Shown here: one piece after another, positions 9,757 to 19,641 of the stretch
How the letters are laid out: each line of letters starts with the position of its first letter
How positions within the stretch are numbered: position 1 is the stretch's first letter
Source: Saccharomycopsis crataegensis
Taxonomy: Eukaryota; Ascomycota; Saccharomycetes; Ascoideales; Saccharomycopsidaceae
Assembly: GCF_037102585.1 (NCBI RefSeq)
Contig: NW_027043819.1
Location: forward strand, 1,364,001 to 1,428,000
DNA length: 64,000 nucleotides
Reading direction: 5' to 3'
Made by a program: the position numbers and the translations under genes
Notes under the pieces: model-generated
Told to the model about the DNA's origin: nothing
The model's database searches: none
The model's input: only the letters and a program-made list of their open reading frames with translations

Positions 9757-9845
9757 TTAGTGATAATTATTAGTATTTAAATAAAATGTTTTTTTTGTTA
9801 TTGTTTTTGTTAATTTTTTTTTTCTTTTTTGTTTTGATCGACTAT

Positions 9846-12800
9846 TCAGCTCCCAGTAGTAATGATATAAATCAAGTTGTTAATTGATGTGTTCCAATCA
9901 ATTTGGTTATGATATCTTAGGCGTGAGAGTTTGCGTTGATAGCATAGATAGCGGTCGATCTTTTTGATTGTTGATTCTGAATGATTGGGAGCGATTAAGT
10001 TATTCCATGCTAATGGAATTGGGATTTTCAATCTTGACCATAACTCGGTTGATAATGGGCATTGAATTAGGAAATGGGTCATTTTGATCTTGACTTGGAG
10101 TTCTGGTGATTCATGTTGTTGGTCTTGAGAGACGGTTTCGAGCCCGCAATAGTGACATTTTCTATGTTGGTAAAAAAATTGTTCAGCACCTAAGTGGAAT
10201 ATGTGTATGTTTTCAAAGTAACCAGGGCTATCATGTTGGTATTTGTGGAGTCTCTTCCAGAAAGAGTTTTGTTTCGTTTGGGTGACTTCTTGGATATTGG
10301 TTAAAGTGGTGGATAATTTATGTTTATCAATTCTGGCTCTTTTTTTCTTGCTTCCCTGTTTGTGTTCAAACTCCATGACCAGTTTTGGGATCTCCATTTG
10401 ATAGATAGTTGGTATACCGTCTTGAATGGACTTGGCAAGGTCTGAGTGTTTGATATTCATTGGGCTCAATGTTTGTTGTTGAGATATTGGTTTGGACAAT
10501 AATTTATACCAAGCCACAAAAGCACATTTTTCCGCTGTGGTGAACATTGGAAGATTTATAACCTGGTTGAGTATGGACCTGCTGTCTCTCTTATTCTTGA
10601 TATTGATCTGGTCACCCAATATTAACCGCCACCAGTATTGGGTTTTTATATATCCTTGTATCGACTGCTCTTCCTCGGATAGATTTTGTTTGATGATCAT
10701 GTTTATTGCTAGTTGGAGCTTGAATCGGAGTAACTGGCAATATGGGTTTAAAGATTGGAGAAAGAGTTGTTGAAAGATTTTTGCCTTGCGGTAGCTCAAT
10801 TGGCTTTTGATATCCACCATGCCATATCCTCCTTTCAATGGGCTTGTTTTTAAAGTGTCCATGGAGATTTTCAGTTTTTTGTTCACCTGGTTTTTGATGG
10901 ATTGTTCTAGCAAATCTATTTGGTCTGGAAGCATAGGTGCATGAATCTCGTGGTAATATAGCTTAGACAAGATATATGTGTTATATCCGACTATTTGACT
11001 TGATATTGGTAGTGAACTCATGTTGGTCATGTAATATTTGGTGCTGATGTCTTTTTGGAGAGTATTAGGCCAGGTTTGACACGAGTTCCCAATTTTAACG
11101 CCTAGATATTGGATTTCATAATTATTGTCAGCAATATCTATTTGGAAGTCGGACTGGAATGGTATTTGATCGCATGGAACAATTAATCTGGATTTGCTTT
11201 TGTTTAATTTAGAACCACTGACTTGTTCGAACGCCTGAATTATCTTCATAGTGTTTTTGAAGTCATTATGATCTCTCAAGAATAAGGTAACATCATCTGC
11301 ATAGGCAAGGTATTTGACTCTGGGGATGATGTTTGGTTGGATCTTATGGTTGTAACTGAATCCTTTATTTAATCTTTGGATGGCTCTTAGAAAAGGTTCA
11401 AGGGCTAACGCGAAAATTGTTGGTGAAAGTGGGTTGCCCTGAAGGGTTCCGTTTCTTAATGGGAAAGAAGGGCCTGTAATGTTATTTAGGCAAATGGTTC
11501 CGAGGGCTTTGGTAAGGATAGCGTGAATAGTTTCCGTCATTTTTCCAAAATTGAGTTTTCGAAGTAATATTTTAAGGTATAGATGGGAAATCTGGTCAAA
11601 AGCCTTTTCAAAGTCAGCAAGCATGATTCGGTGGTTAGTAGAATGATTGACATGTGGCTTGTCTTGTGGGGATATTAAACTGGAAAGCAAGTCACCGAAA
11701 ATTGTTATATTAGAGAAGGAGGATCTTTCAGGTATGAAACCAACTTGATTTGGGCCGATAATTTTTTGCAAGAACGGGAGCAAACGGGCGTTGATGATGC
11801 TGGAAAAGAGTTTCAAATTTGTGTTGATTAATGCTATGGGCCTGTAATTCTCCACTTTTTGAACATCTTTGTTTGGTTTTGGTATGAGAGTGAATTTTAT
11901 GGTTCGATAGTTGAATGGAATTTCCCCTGAAGAAAGAATTTGGTTAAATTCTTTTAGAAGTATGTGTTTTATCTGAGGAAAGAGAGACTTATAAACGCCG
12001 TATGGTATACCATCTACCCCGGGGGCGGATTGAGTATTGGATTCAGTAACTGCATATTCCAATTCTGTCATGGTGATTGGTTTGTTCAAGTTGTTGGATT
12101 CAGTGTTGGTTAGTGGTAACTGATCTCCCAAGGAGGCGTTGATGAACCTTTCTATATTTTCCGAGCTTTTTGAACCACGAGATCCATCGTAGAGTTTTTG
12201 ATAGTAATTGGTTACTTCTAGAAGCATGTCTTGCTGTGATGTCAATAAAGCGCCATCTGAAGCTTTGAGGGCTTTGATTGGGCGCGGTCTGGAGTGTTGG
12301 TGGAACCTAGTTCTTATGTGGTCATAATAATTTGGTTCATCAGTATTTTCTGTTATTTTCTTGTGTACCATCGTCAAAAAATTCAGCTTCAAGCGAATCT
12401 CGGAAATGAGGTCTGAAGTAGAGTTCACAGTGGGTGGAAACTTGATCTTCAGAAGCCATTGAATAATATGATTTTTAATAATATTATGTTGGGGGATGTA
12501 AGTCATTGCATGAGGTTGAGTGTTGATTTCAAGTATAATAGAATCGTGAGTTGAAGAAGACTTTAGATAGTTTTGTTGGGACATTTGAATATGAAATCTG
12601 TTTTTGTCGGAGATCATGGACTGACTGATATAAAAACGATCTATTCTGCGACTACTTTCTTCCGTGGTGGATTGGTTAGTCCAATTCTTTTTAATCTGGT
12701 GCAATTTTGGATGTTCATAGATATCTGCTAGCTTGAAAGTTTTGATTAGCTTTTTAAGCGACTCGGACGATCTTTGTTCGCGAGAACGGAAGTTAGCAGA

Positions 12801-13277
12801 GTCTCTTGAATTGACAAAATTATTAAAGTCACCTCCGAGAATAATGTTGATGGTCTTATTGTTGCTTCTCGCTCTGAGGGTGGTAAGCTGGGTTTGGAGG
12901 GTGATGGAGAGTTGATTTTGAAGGAGGATTTGTTTTTGGTAATCAGCAGATGGGTTGTAGATATTGATTAGCCAAAGCCAGTTATTGGCATCTTGTTCAA
13001 TAATGGCATCTGTGATATAAACCTGGAGCTGGCTCAGTACTGCAATTGTTAGCAATGAATGATCAACGACCTTTATGTGGTCCTCAATTATAATAGCTGT
13101 GCGGGATGATGGAGTATTTTTATAAATTTTTTTGTTTTGGTGTTGGAAGAGGAAGTCCTCGCCAAGATTAAGTTCTTGAAACATTGAAATGTTATATTGG
13201 TTTGATAGATGGAGAATTTTGGAGTCATCCAATCTCAATCTTTGGATGTTTTGACTAATGATCGATAGTTTACTCAT
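9846..13277 (-). CDS. LINE B ORF2 (APE endonuclease, reverse transcriptase)
   Basis: ORF2 nicks target DNA and reverse-transcribes the element RNA. With the start at ATG 13277 it has 1143 residues; an in-frame ATG at 13316 would add 13. The N-terminal ~240 residues are an APE-type endonuclease (SQNIQR, FQELNLGED, GGDFNN, RRIDRFYIS, STHDS). The central RT has SAPGVDGIPYGVY, FIPERSSFSN, GTLQGNPLSP and the YADD box. The C-terminus has a CHYC...H...C zinc region, and no RNase H is apparent, as in the L1 clade. ATG 13277 is favoured because it overlaps the ORF1 stop (ATGAGTAA), suggesting reinitiation. The frame is intact, with every expected catalytic motif visible. Confidence 0.93.
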   Translation of the reverse strand: MSKLSIISQNIQRLRLDDSKILHLSNQYNISMFQELNLGEDFLFQHQNKKIYKNTPSSRTAIIIEDHIKVVDHSLLTIAVLSQLQVYITDAIIEQDANNWLWLINIYNPSADYQKQILLQNQLSITLQTQLTTLRARSNNKTINIILGGDFNNFVNSRDSANFRSREQRSSESLKKLIKTFKLADIYEHPKLHQIKKNWTNQSTTEESSRRIDRFYISQSMISDKNRFHIQMSQQNYLKSSSTHDSIILEINTQPHAMTYIPQHNIIKNHIIQWLLKIKFPPTVNSTSDLISEIRLKLNFLTMVHKKITENTDEPNYYDHIRTRFHQHSRPRPIKALKASDGALLTSQQDMLLEVTNYYQKLYDGSRGSKSSENIERFINASLGDQLPLTNTESNNLNKPITMTELEYAVTESNTQSAPGVDGIPYGVYKSLFPQIKHILLKEFNQILSSGEIPFNYRTIKFTLIPKPNKDVQKVENYRPIALINTNLKLFSSIINARLLPFLQKIIGPNQVGFIPERSSFSNITIFGDLLSSLISPQDKPHVNHSTNHRIMLADFEKAFDQISHLYLKILLRKLNFGKMTETIHAILTKALGTICLNNITGPSFPLRNGTLQGNPLSPTIFALALEPFLRAIQRLNKGFSYNHKIQPNIIPRVKYLAYADDVTLFLRDHNDFKNTMKIIQAFEQVSGSKLNKSKSRLIVPCDQIPFQSDFQIDIADNNYEIQYLGVKIGNSCQTWPNTLQKDISTKYYMTNMSSLPISSQIVGYNTYILSKLYYHEIHAPMLPDQIDLLEQSIKNQVNKKLKISMDTLKTSPLKGGYGMVDIKSQLSYRKAKIFQQLFLQSLNPYCQLLRFKLQLAINMIIKQNLSEEEQSIQGYIKTQYWWRLILGDQINIKNKRDSRSILNQVINLPMFTTAEKCAFVAWYKLLSKPISQQQTLSPMNIKHSDLAKSIQDGIPTIYQMEIPKLVMEFEHKQGSKKKRARIDKHKLSTTLTNIQEVTQTKQNSFWKRLHKYQHDSPGYFENIHIFHLGAEQFFYQHRKCHYCGLETVSQDQQHESPELQVKIKMTHFLIQCPLSTELWSRLKIPIPLAWNNLIAPNHSESTIKKIDRYLCYQRKLSRLRYHNQIDWNTSINNLIYIITTGS

Positions 13278-15942
13278 TTTGTGTATGAGAGGCGTTTTTT
13301 GTGACATTTGAGCCATCTGATTGAGGTGAATTTATTTCGTTGTTGTTATCCTCCAGGGGGGAAGATTGTTCTTTTGACAGAAGCTTCATTGGCCGGGGAG
13401 TAAATGATTCCAGTGGCGTGGGCATTTTGTCTAAGTTTTCCAGGATAGTTGGATGTTTTGAGAAGGGGGAAGCTGAATGAGGTGAGGTAGAATGAGGTGA
13501 GGTAGTAATAGGGGTAGGAACAGAGGTAGGGACAGAAGCAGGGACAGAATCAGGGGCAGAAGCAGGGATAGAAGAAGTGGCCAGAGCCGAGGAAGTGACA
13601 GTATCACGGGCAGGGGTAGGTGAAGGAGGAATGTTGGCAGCAGAAGAAGTAGTATGATGTTGTGAGTTTACTTCTTGATGTCTGCGAGAAACACGGACCT
13701 GAGGGTGGGATGAAGGTGAGGCGAGGATCTTTTTGGAGACCTTGCTAATATGGGCCAGCTTGATGGCGCTAATGGCCGCGAACTTGGCGTGCTTCTTTGA
13801 TTTACCTTTCTTGGACAATAATTCTATTGGTTTGGTTTGATGTCTGAGAGTAGCAGTGTGTTGGGTTGTAGAGGTTTCGAGTTCATCCATGGATTGGTCT
13901 GCATCAGTAGAGAGGCCTTCCTCTAAAGCATCTTCATCATTGGATGGGTAGTTCTTTTCCAAAGTATCGTCCTCATCAATAATTGAATCATCAACATTTT
14001 CTTCTTCATTTGCCAATAAGTCGAAAGGGTTTGAATGTGGTTTAGAATATTCTGGAGTAGCCGGTTTATTCAGTTTTATTTTTCTTTTTTCGACAGTCTG
14101 AAAACCATAGTTTAATTTGTGGTTTGGTTTGACTGCTTTTCCAGAATTTTGTTTCGGAGAGTGTTTTTCTGGAACTTCCGGATTCACAATAGGTGCTCTT
14201 TGTTGCTTTTTGAAATAACAATCTTTTGCCCTATGGGATAATTTCTTGCAAATGGCACAAGATGACGTCTTGCAGTCAAAACGAGTGTGTTCACGGGAAC
14301 CACATGCAGTGCAGTGGACGCATTTCGTGATGACTCTGGAGCGGAAATTTTTGTCATTGAAGAGTGGAAGGGATTTTCCTGAGTCAATTTCAATATAACC
14401 ATAAGTGACAATACTGGCAGCTTTGCTAGCTTCTTCCGTAAAGTGAACGGTGTTGATTGGAAAGAAGGATGATGGATCAATTCCGGATTCATTGAAGACA
14501 TGGTCAAGAAGTTTTTCCCGGTTAAATTCAGTAAACTCGGAATTCATTTCAATCTCAATTAAATGGGATTCCTTATTCATTGTGTTTAACAAAGACCCTG
14601 GCGTGTAGGTATAATTTCCAACTGTAACTTTAAGGTGGATGTTAAGATATTCAATTAAAAGATTTCTGTCCTTCTTGAAGATATCAGAGCCTGTATCCTG
14701 AGGGTTTGGGATGAAGTTTGAGTTAAGGCAGATCTTCTTATTAAAAATAACCAAGTGGTTGAGGGCCCCTTTTAAGTTTTCCCTGATTATGATCAAATCC
14801 TTATCTGGTTCGTTGGATGACTGTGTAATAGTATCAAGTTCTTTGGATAACTTAGTGAGTCCGTTTTTGATGGATTCCAAGTGTTTTTCAAGAGGAAACT
14901 CTGTAAAGATATCTTTTGGGATCTTAAAGTAGATTAAGATATCCTTAAGATGCTGTTGGCTCATGATAAATTCCAAGTAGTTCTCCAAGCTGATTCTAGA
15001 GTTTCTCAATCTGTTGAATTCGTTTGTCATATTAAAACTGGTGTAGTTTTGGAAGAAATCTTCAATTTCCATGATCTTGACGAGTTCCTCGCGTTTTTCT
15101 TTGGATTTAATAATAGCAGGATTGGAGGTGGAGAACAATTTTCCTGATTTGCGTTTCTCGCTTATGGCATATTCCAATACGTCGCGGTGCTTAAAGTCAA
15201 GGATTTTGATGTGACTTGCCCATTTGAAAGTTCTTTCAAATTTCATCAACACGTTTTGGAAGGATGGATCATTGGTGTTTGTAGTGGCTCGAGGTGTGCG
15301 CTTGTCTCCAGCGGTGGCTTGAGCATAGGTTTGGATTGGTCTTGTCACATTGACAGCTGGAGCCACCGGATTGGAGGCCGTAGTTGGAGAGGCGACAGTA
15401 GAAGATGAGACAGAGGGAACAGGAACAGAAGGAACAGAAACAGAAGGAACAGAAACAGAATTTTTTTTTGGGTTTTGAGAATTTTCGATTTTTTTTTGGT
15501 TTTCGAAGTTTTCATTAATAAAATCAGTAGAAATAACGGCGTGGGTTGGAACAACAGGATTATGCATGTCAATGTCAGTGTCACATGCTGCATGAGAATT
15601 GCGATCGCAATCAACTGAAGAAACATTAATTGCTGGAGAGGTAGTTGGGGTAGAAATGGCGTTGGAATCCATGTTTTGGTCCGCTTCAGGATCTTCTGAA
15701 GCAGTTAAAAAGGTTTCAACAGTACTATTAATAGTATTGTCGGCTGCATCAGTAATTTCTTCATCGGAATCTTGATCTTTAGCTTGTTTGTTTATGTTTG
15801 CTATCGGGATCGGGGTTTCAGATGTTGCGCCAACATCCAATGAAGAGCCCAAAGAAACCGGGGTTTCAATGATTGGGGGATCATTAGTAGGGTCGGTGGA
15901 GTAGTTTGGAGTAGCTTTATTACTATTTCTAGTGGTTCTCAT
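13270..15942 (-). CDS. LINE B ORF1 (RNA-binding Gag-like protein)
   Basis: The protein has 890 residues in one uninterrupted frame. The N-terminus carries NYSTDPTNDPP (residues 13-23), then an acidic/Ser-rich region, a Pro/Ser/Val repeat stretch, and a folded body from about residue 230 (FQNVLMKFERTFKW) onward. Two CCHC knuckles follow (CTACGSREHTRFDC and CAICKKLSHRAKDC), and a low-complexity basic/Ser-Thr tail completes it. It is the in-frame reference for the two frameshifted ORF1s of elements 1 and A2. In the A-run where A2 has eight A's, this copy has nine and stays in frame. The gene overlaps ORF2 by 8 nt. Confidence 0.92.
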   Translation of the reverse strand: MRTTRNSNKATPNYSTDPTNDPPIIETPVSLGSSLDVGATSETPIPIANINKQAKDQDSDEEITDAADNTINSTVETFLTASEDPEADQNMDSNAISTPTTSPAINVSSVDCDRNSHAACDTDIDMHNPVVPTHAVISTDFINENFENQKKIENSQNPKKNSVSVPSVSVPSVPVPSVSSSTVASPTTASNPVAPAVNVTRPIQTYAQATAGDKRTPRATTNTNDPSFQNVLMKFERTFKWASHIKILDFKHRDVLEYAISEKRKSGKLFSTSNPAIIKSKEKREELVKIMEIEDFFQNYTSFNMTNEFNRLRNSRISLENYLEFIMSQQHLKDILIYFKIPKDIFTEFPLEKHLESIKNGLTKLSKELDTITQSSNEPDKDLIIIRENLKGALNHLVIFNKKICLNSNFIPNPQDTGSDIFKKDRNLLIEYLNIHLKVTVGNYTYTPGSLLNTMNKESHLIEIEMNSEFTEFNREKLLDHVFNESGIDPSSFFPINTVHFTEEASKAASIVTYGYIEIDSGKSLPLFNDKNFRSRVITKCVHCTACGSREHTRFDCKTSSCAICKKLSHRAKDCYFKKQQRAPIVNPEVPEKHSPKQNSGKAVKPNHKLNYGFQTVEKRKIKLNKPATPEYSKPHSNPFDLLANEEENVDDSIIDEDDTLEKNYPSNDEDALEEGLSTDADQSMDELETSTTQHTATLRHQTKPIELLSKKGKSKKHAKFAAISAIKLAHISKVSKKILASPSSHPQVRVSRRHQEVNSQHHTTSSAANIPPSPTPARDTVTSSALATSSIPASAPDSVPASVPTSVPTPITTSPHSTSPHSASPFSKHPTILENLDKMPTPLESFTPRPMKLLSKEQSSPLEDNNNEINSPQSDGSNVTKNASHTQNE

Positions 15943-16069
15943 GATAAAATCTATATATAATTATATGAGCTTAAATTTTTTTTTTTAAAGACAAAATTCA
16001 ATATATTAATTAATTATATAACTATATATCTCATAAACTACTTAATGTAGTTTGAAAATTAAAGTGTTA

Positions 16070-16098
16070 AGGGAAAACCATTAATGGTGAAAAACCCT
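16070..16098 (-). other. conserved 3'-UTR stem-loop of LINE A2
   Basis: It is identical to the copy in A1: outer stem AGGG/CCCT and inner stem ACCAT/ATGGT. Confidence 0.6.
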
Positions 16099-16220
16099 AT
16101 TATTGAGAAAAAATGTTTTTATGCGTTTTTAAGGTTTTTAATTGTTGTTTTTTTTTTGATTTTATTTTTTTTTTTTGATTTTATTTTCTTGTTTTTCCCC
16201 ACCTATTTTTTCTTCTCCGC

Positions 16221-19200
16221 TTAAAAGATATTGCTTTCAAGCAAGAAGATCATTGAATCAACGGCCATATGACAATTGAAATGCCTTTTGGATTTCAATC
16301 TTGATAATTTTCGTTGGAAACCTAGATATCTATCGATCGTTCTGGTTTCGTTCATGTTGGTGGCAGGGGTAATGATTGTTTGCCAGGTTAATGGGATATT
16401 CAAGTCAATTTTTTTCCAAAGTTTCTGGGCCAATGGACATTCAATAAGATGGTGCTTCATGATTTCAAATTGGATTTCCTTTGGGGCATATTGGGGTTCA
16501 TCATATCTGGTTAATTTTTTGCTGCAATAGTCACAATGATTATTTACGTAATTGTGATTTTCAATGCCCAAATGAAAGATGTGAATATTTTGATATTTCC
16601 CCGGGAAATGTTGGTTGAATTTTTTGAGGTTATGCCAAAAGTTATCAACTTGTTTCTGATTCACCCCAGTAATGTCCATGAGTGTTTTTGACATCTTGTT
16701 CACATCTTGTTTTTCCCGTTGTTTTTTACTTCCTTTAGTATGGTCAAAATCCTTAATTCTAATTGGAATGTGTTGTTGATATTTTTCAGGAATCCCTTTT
16801 TCAATTGAATTTTTCAAATCTTCAATTCCAATCTTCATTGGCTTCAACCTGATTGTACGTTTCTTTATACCAAGAACTTTTCTGAAATCCCAGTACGCTG
16901 TCCTTTCAGCATCTGAGAATGTGCTGCTATTCATAACTTCTAAGGAAATTGAATCATTGGTATTCTCAATGTCATCGGCTAGTTCAAGTAATACCACCCA
17001 CAAATAATGAGTTTTGATATATTCATCCTTTGGTGATTTTGTTGGTGATGTTTTTTGAATGATGTTATTGATAGTTGATTGGATTTTAAAACGTAATATC
17101 TGGTTATATTTAGTGTGACTATCCAAAAACAAATCCTGGAAAATTTTGGCTCTTCGGTGTTGGAGTTGAGACTTTAAATCAATCATTGAGAAACCGCCTT
17201 TGTTGTTGTGTGTCTTGAGTGTATCCAAAGAAATAGGTGTATCTTGCTTGACCAATAACTTAATCGATGTGTCAATTTGATTCAACTGATTGGGTAACAA
17301 AGGTTGGTGTAGTTCTTTGTAATAGAACTTGGATGCAATATATGTGTTGAATGCTTCTATTTTTGATTGAATCAGCAAGCTGGTCATGTTTGATAACTTG
17401 TACTTGATATGAAGGTCACGCTGCAATGTTTCCGGCCAAAATGTCACTGATGGTCCAATAGTTATCCCCAAATATGTCAATTGAAAGTTTTCATCAGCAA
17501 TCTCAAATGGGAATGGTGTCAAAAATGGATAATTATCAGTTGGTATGATTAGTTGGGATTTCTTTTCATTGAGTTTGCTGCCACTGAATTTTTCAAATAG
17601 TCTAATACATTTCATTGTTTTGGAATAATCTCTTTTATCTTTGAGGAAAACTGTGATATCATCAGCAAAAGCAAGATAATGTTGACTGCTATATGCTTCA
17701 GGTATCAAATCTCCTTGGTAACTATGGCCTCTGGTATTCTGTTTGATAGATCGTAGTAAAGGTTCTACTGCTAATGCAAATAATGAAGGGGAAAACGGAT
17801 TACCTTGGAGGGTACCATTTTTTAAATTGAATAATGGGCCGGTCATGTTGTTGATGTATAAGGATCCCGTTGTCTGCTTGAGGATGTTGATGATTAACTT
17901 GGCTAATTTTTTTCCAAAATTTAAATGGGACAATAGTTGTTCCATATATTCGTGAGATATCCTATCGAACGCTTTCTCCAAATCCACAATTAGTATCAGC
18001 TTTTGTGGATTTGGTATTATATGCGTTTTATCTTTTGGATGAATTAGACTATCTAACATTTCTCTGAAAATGGTGATGTTGGAGAACGATGACCGGCCTG
18101 GAATAAAACCAGCTTGATCTTCCCCTATGATATCAGGCAAGTGCTTCAACAACCTATTATTAATTATTGTGGATAATAATCGAAGATTAGTGTTGATAAG
18201 GGCTATCGGCCTATAGTTTCCAATGTTTTCTTTTGACTTTCCAGGCTTTGGTATGATGTTAAAGAGTATAGTTCGGTAGTGGAATGGTAAATTTCCTTCA
18301 GTTAGAATGTGGTTAAATTCTTGAAGAAGGATGTGTTTGATTTGGGGAAATAATTCCTTATAAAATTTGTATGGGATTCCATCTATGCCCGGTGTGGACT
18401 TCAAATTTGCCGAATCAATTGCCAGTTTGAGTTCTTCCATTGTTATGGAGGAATCCATTTTTCTCTTCTCTTCAGGAGATATTCCTTGGGTTGGAATCAC
18501 GTCCTGAAGATATTTATGTATTTTTTTTGTGTCCTTTGTTCCTCTGGTTCCATCAAACAAGTCCATATAATATTCAGTTGCTATTTTCATTATCTCTTCA
18601 TGAGATTGAACTAGTGTCCCTTCTACATCTTTTAGCTGTTTTATTGGGCGTTGTTCTTGATATTGGTGGAAAACTTGGTTAATATGTTGATAATATTCCG
18701 TCATTTTATCAAGTTCAGGCACTTTCACTTTTTTCAACATGTGTTTGAGTTTTTCTGCTTTGCATTTAATATCAATTATTAATTCATCGGTTCCTTGGAT
18801 ATCTTCATTTATAGATTGGTGCCTGAGAACATTAATGATTCTGTCGGTCAATCTATATCTCTTCATATTATAGTAAGCCTTGGATGAAGTTAAAGTCAAC
18901 TCCACTGTAACTGAATCATGTGTGGATCTTTTCCCAAAATGATTTGTTTGTGTCATATTCCATTTGTTTTCTTTGTTTTTAAGAAGCTCCCAGTGATATA
19001 GAACCTATCCAATCTCCGGCTTTTCCCTAATTCTGATGCTTTATTAGTGAATGTTTTCTTGATGTTATGTTTGATTGAATTGAATGAGTCCTTCAAGTTC
19101 AACAAAGTAATGAGATTAGTTAAGGATTCAGCAACTGAGTCTTCACGGCTTCTATAATTTAGGGAGTCCGAACGATCAATAAAATTATTAAAATCACCAG

Positions 19201-19636
19201 CTAACATGATGTTGATTGTCTTTCCTGGGAATCTAGTTTGAAGATTCTGATGTTGGGCAAGTAAACTGAGTTTGAGCTGATCATGGATCTGATTTTGCTT
19301 TTGGTATTGATTTGGATTATACAAGTTTATAATCCAGAGTGCTTGGTTATTTTCTAATTCAATTAAGACATCCGTGATGTGTTTTTGGAGTTCATGTTGG
19401 ACAGTAATACCTGCTAATTTGGATCCTAACACTGGAATAGAATCATCAACAATTATTGCTGTTCTGGAACAGGTTGAATTATAGTATATGACTTTGTTAT
19501 CGAACTGAAACGAAAAGTCTTCTGATAGATTTAGTTCTTGGAGCAAAGACACATTGGATTTTTGGGTGAAACTTATTACCAACTGGTCGCTGATACGACT
19601 CCGTTGTATATTTTGAGTATTGATTTTAATAATCAT
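16221..19636 (-). pseudogene. LINE A2 ORF2 (endonuclease and RT), one frameshift
   Basis: The endonuclease part runs from ATG 19636 to a stop at 18953 (227 aa: NTQNIQRS, LLQELNLSE, LAGDFNNF, RRLDRFYI). The frame then shifts, and the rest (THDSV of the endonuclease, linker, RT with FADD, zinc C-terminus) is open from 18956 to 16221. LINE B is continuous across this point. The break lies in an A-rich stretch near 18955-18985, and by chance leaves an ATGA stop/start overlap. A Leu replaces the Trp of A1 and B in the THYWW motif. The element is probably not autonomous unless recoded. Confidence 0.9.
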
Positions 19637-19641
19637 TATGT

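Larger units (their letters stand above)
9642..15975 (-). mobile_element. full-length L1-like LINE, copy B
   Basis: This is a 6.3-kb element with a ~33-nt 5' UTR, ORF1 (15942-13270), ORF2 (13277-9846) and a ~200-nt 3' UTR ending CCTTCAAAG at 9642. Both ORFs are open from end to end. Unusually, it lacks its own poly(A) tail: the inverted ORF2 piece at 9556-9640 abuts its 3' end. Its 5' end abuts the poly(A) tail of LINE A2. Confidence 0.9.
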
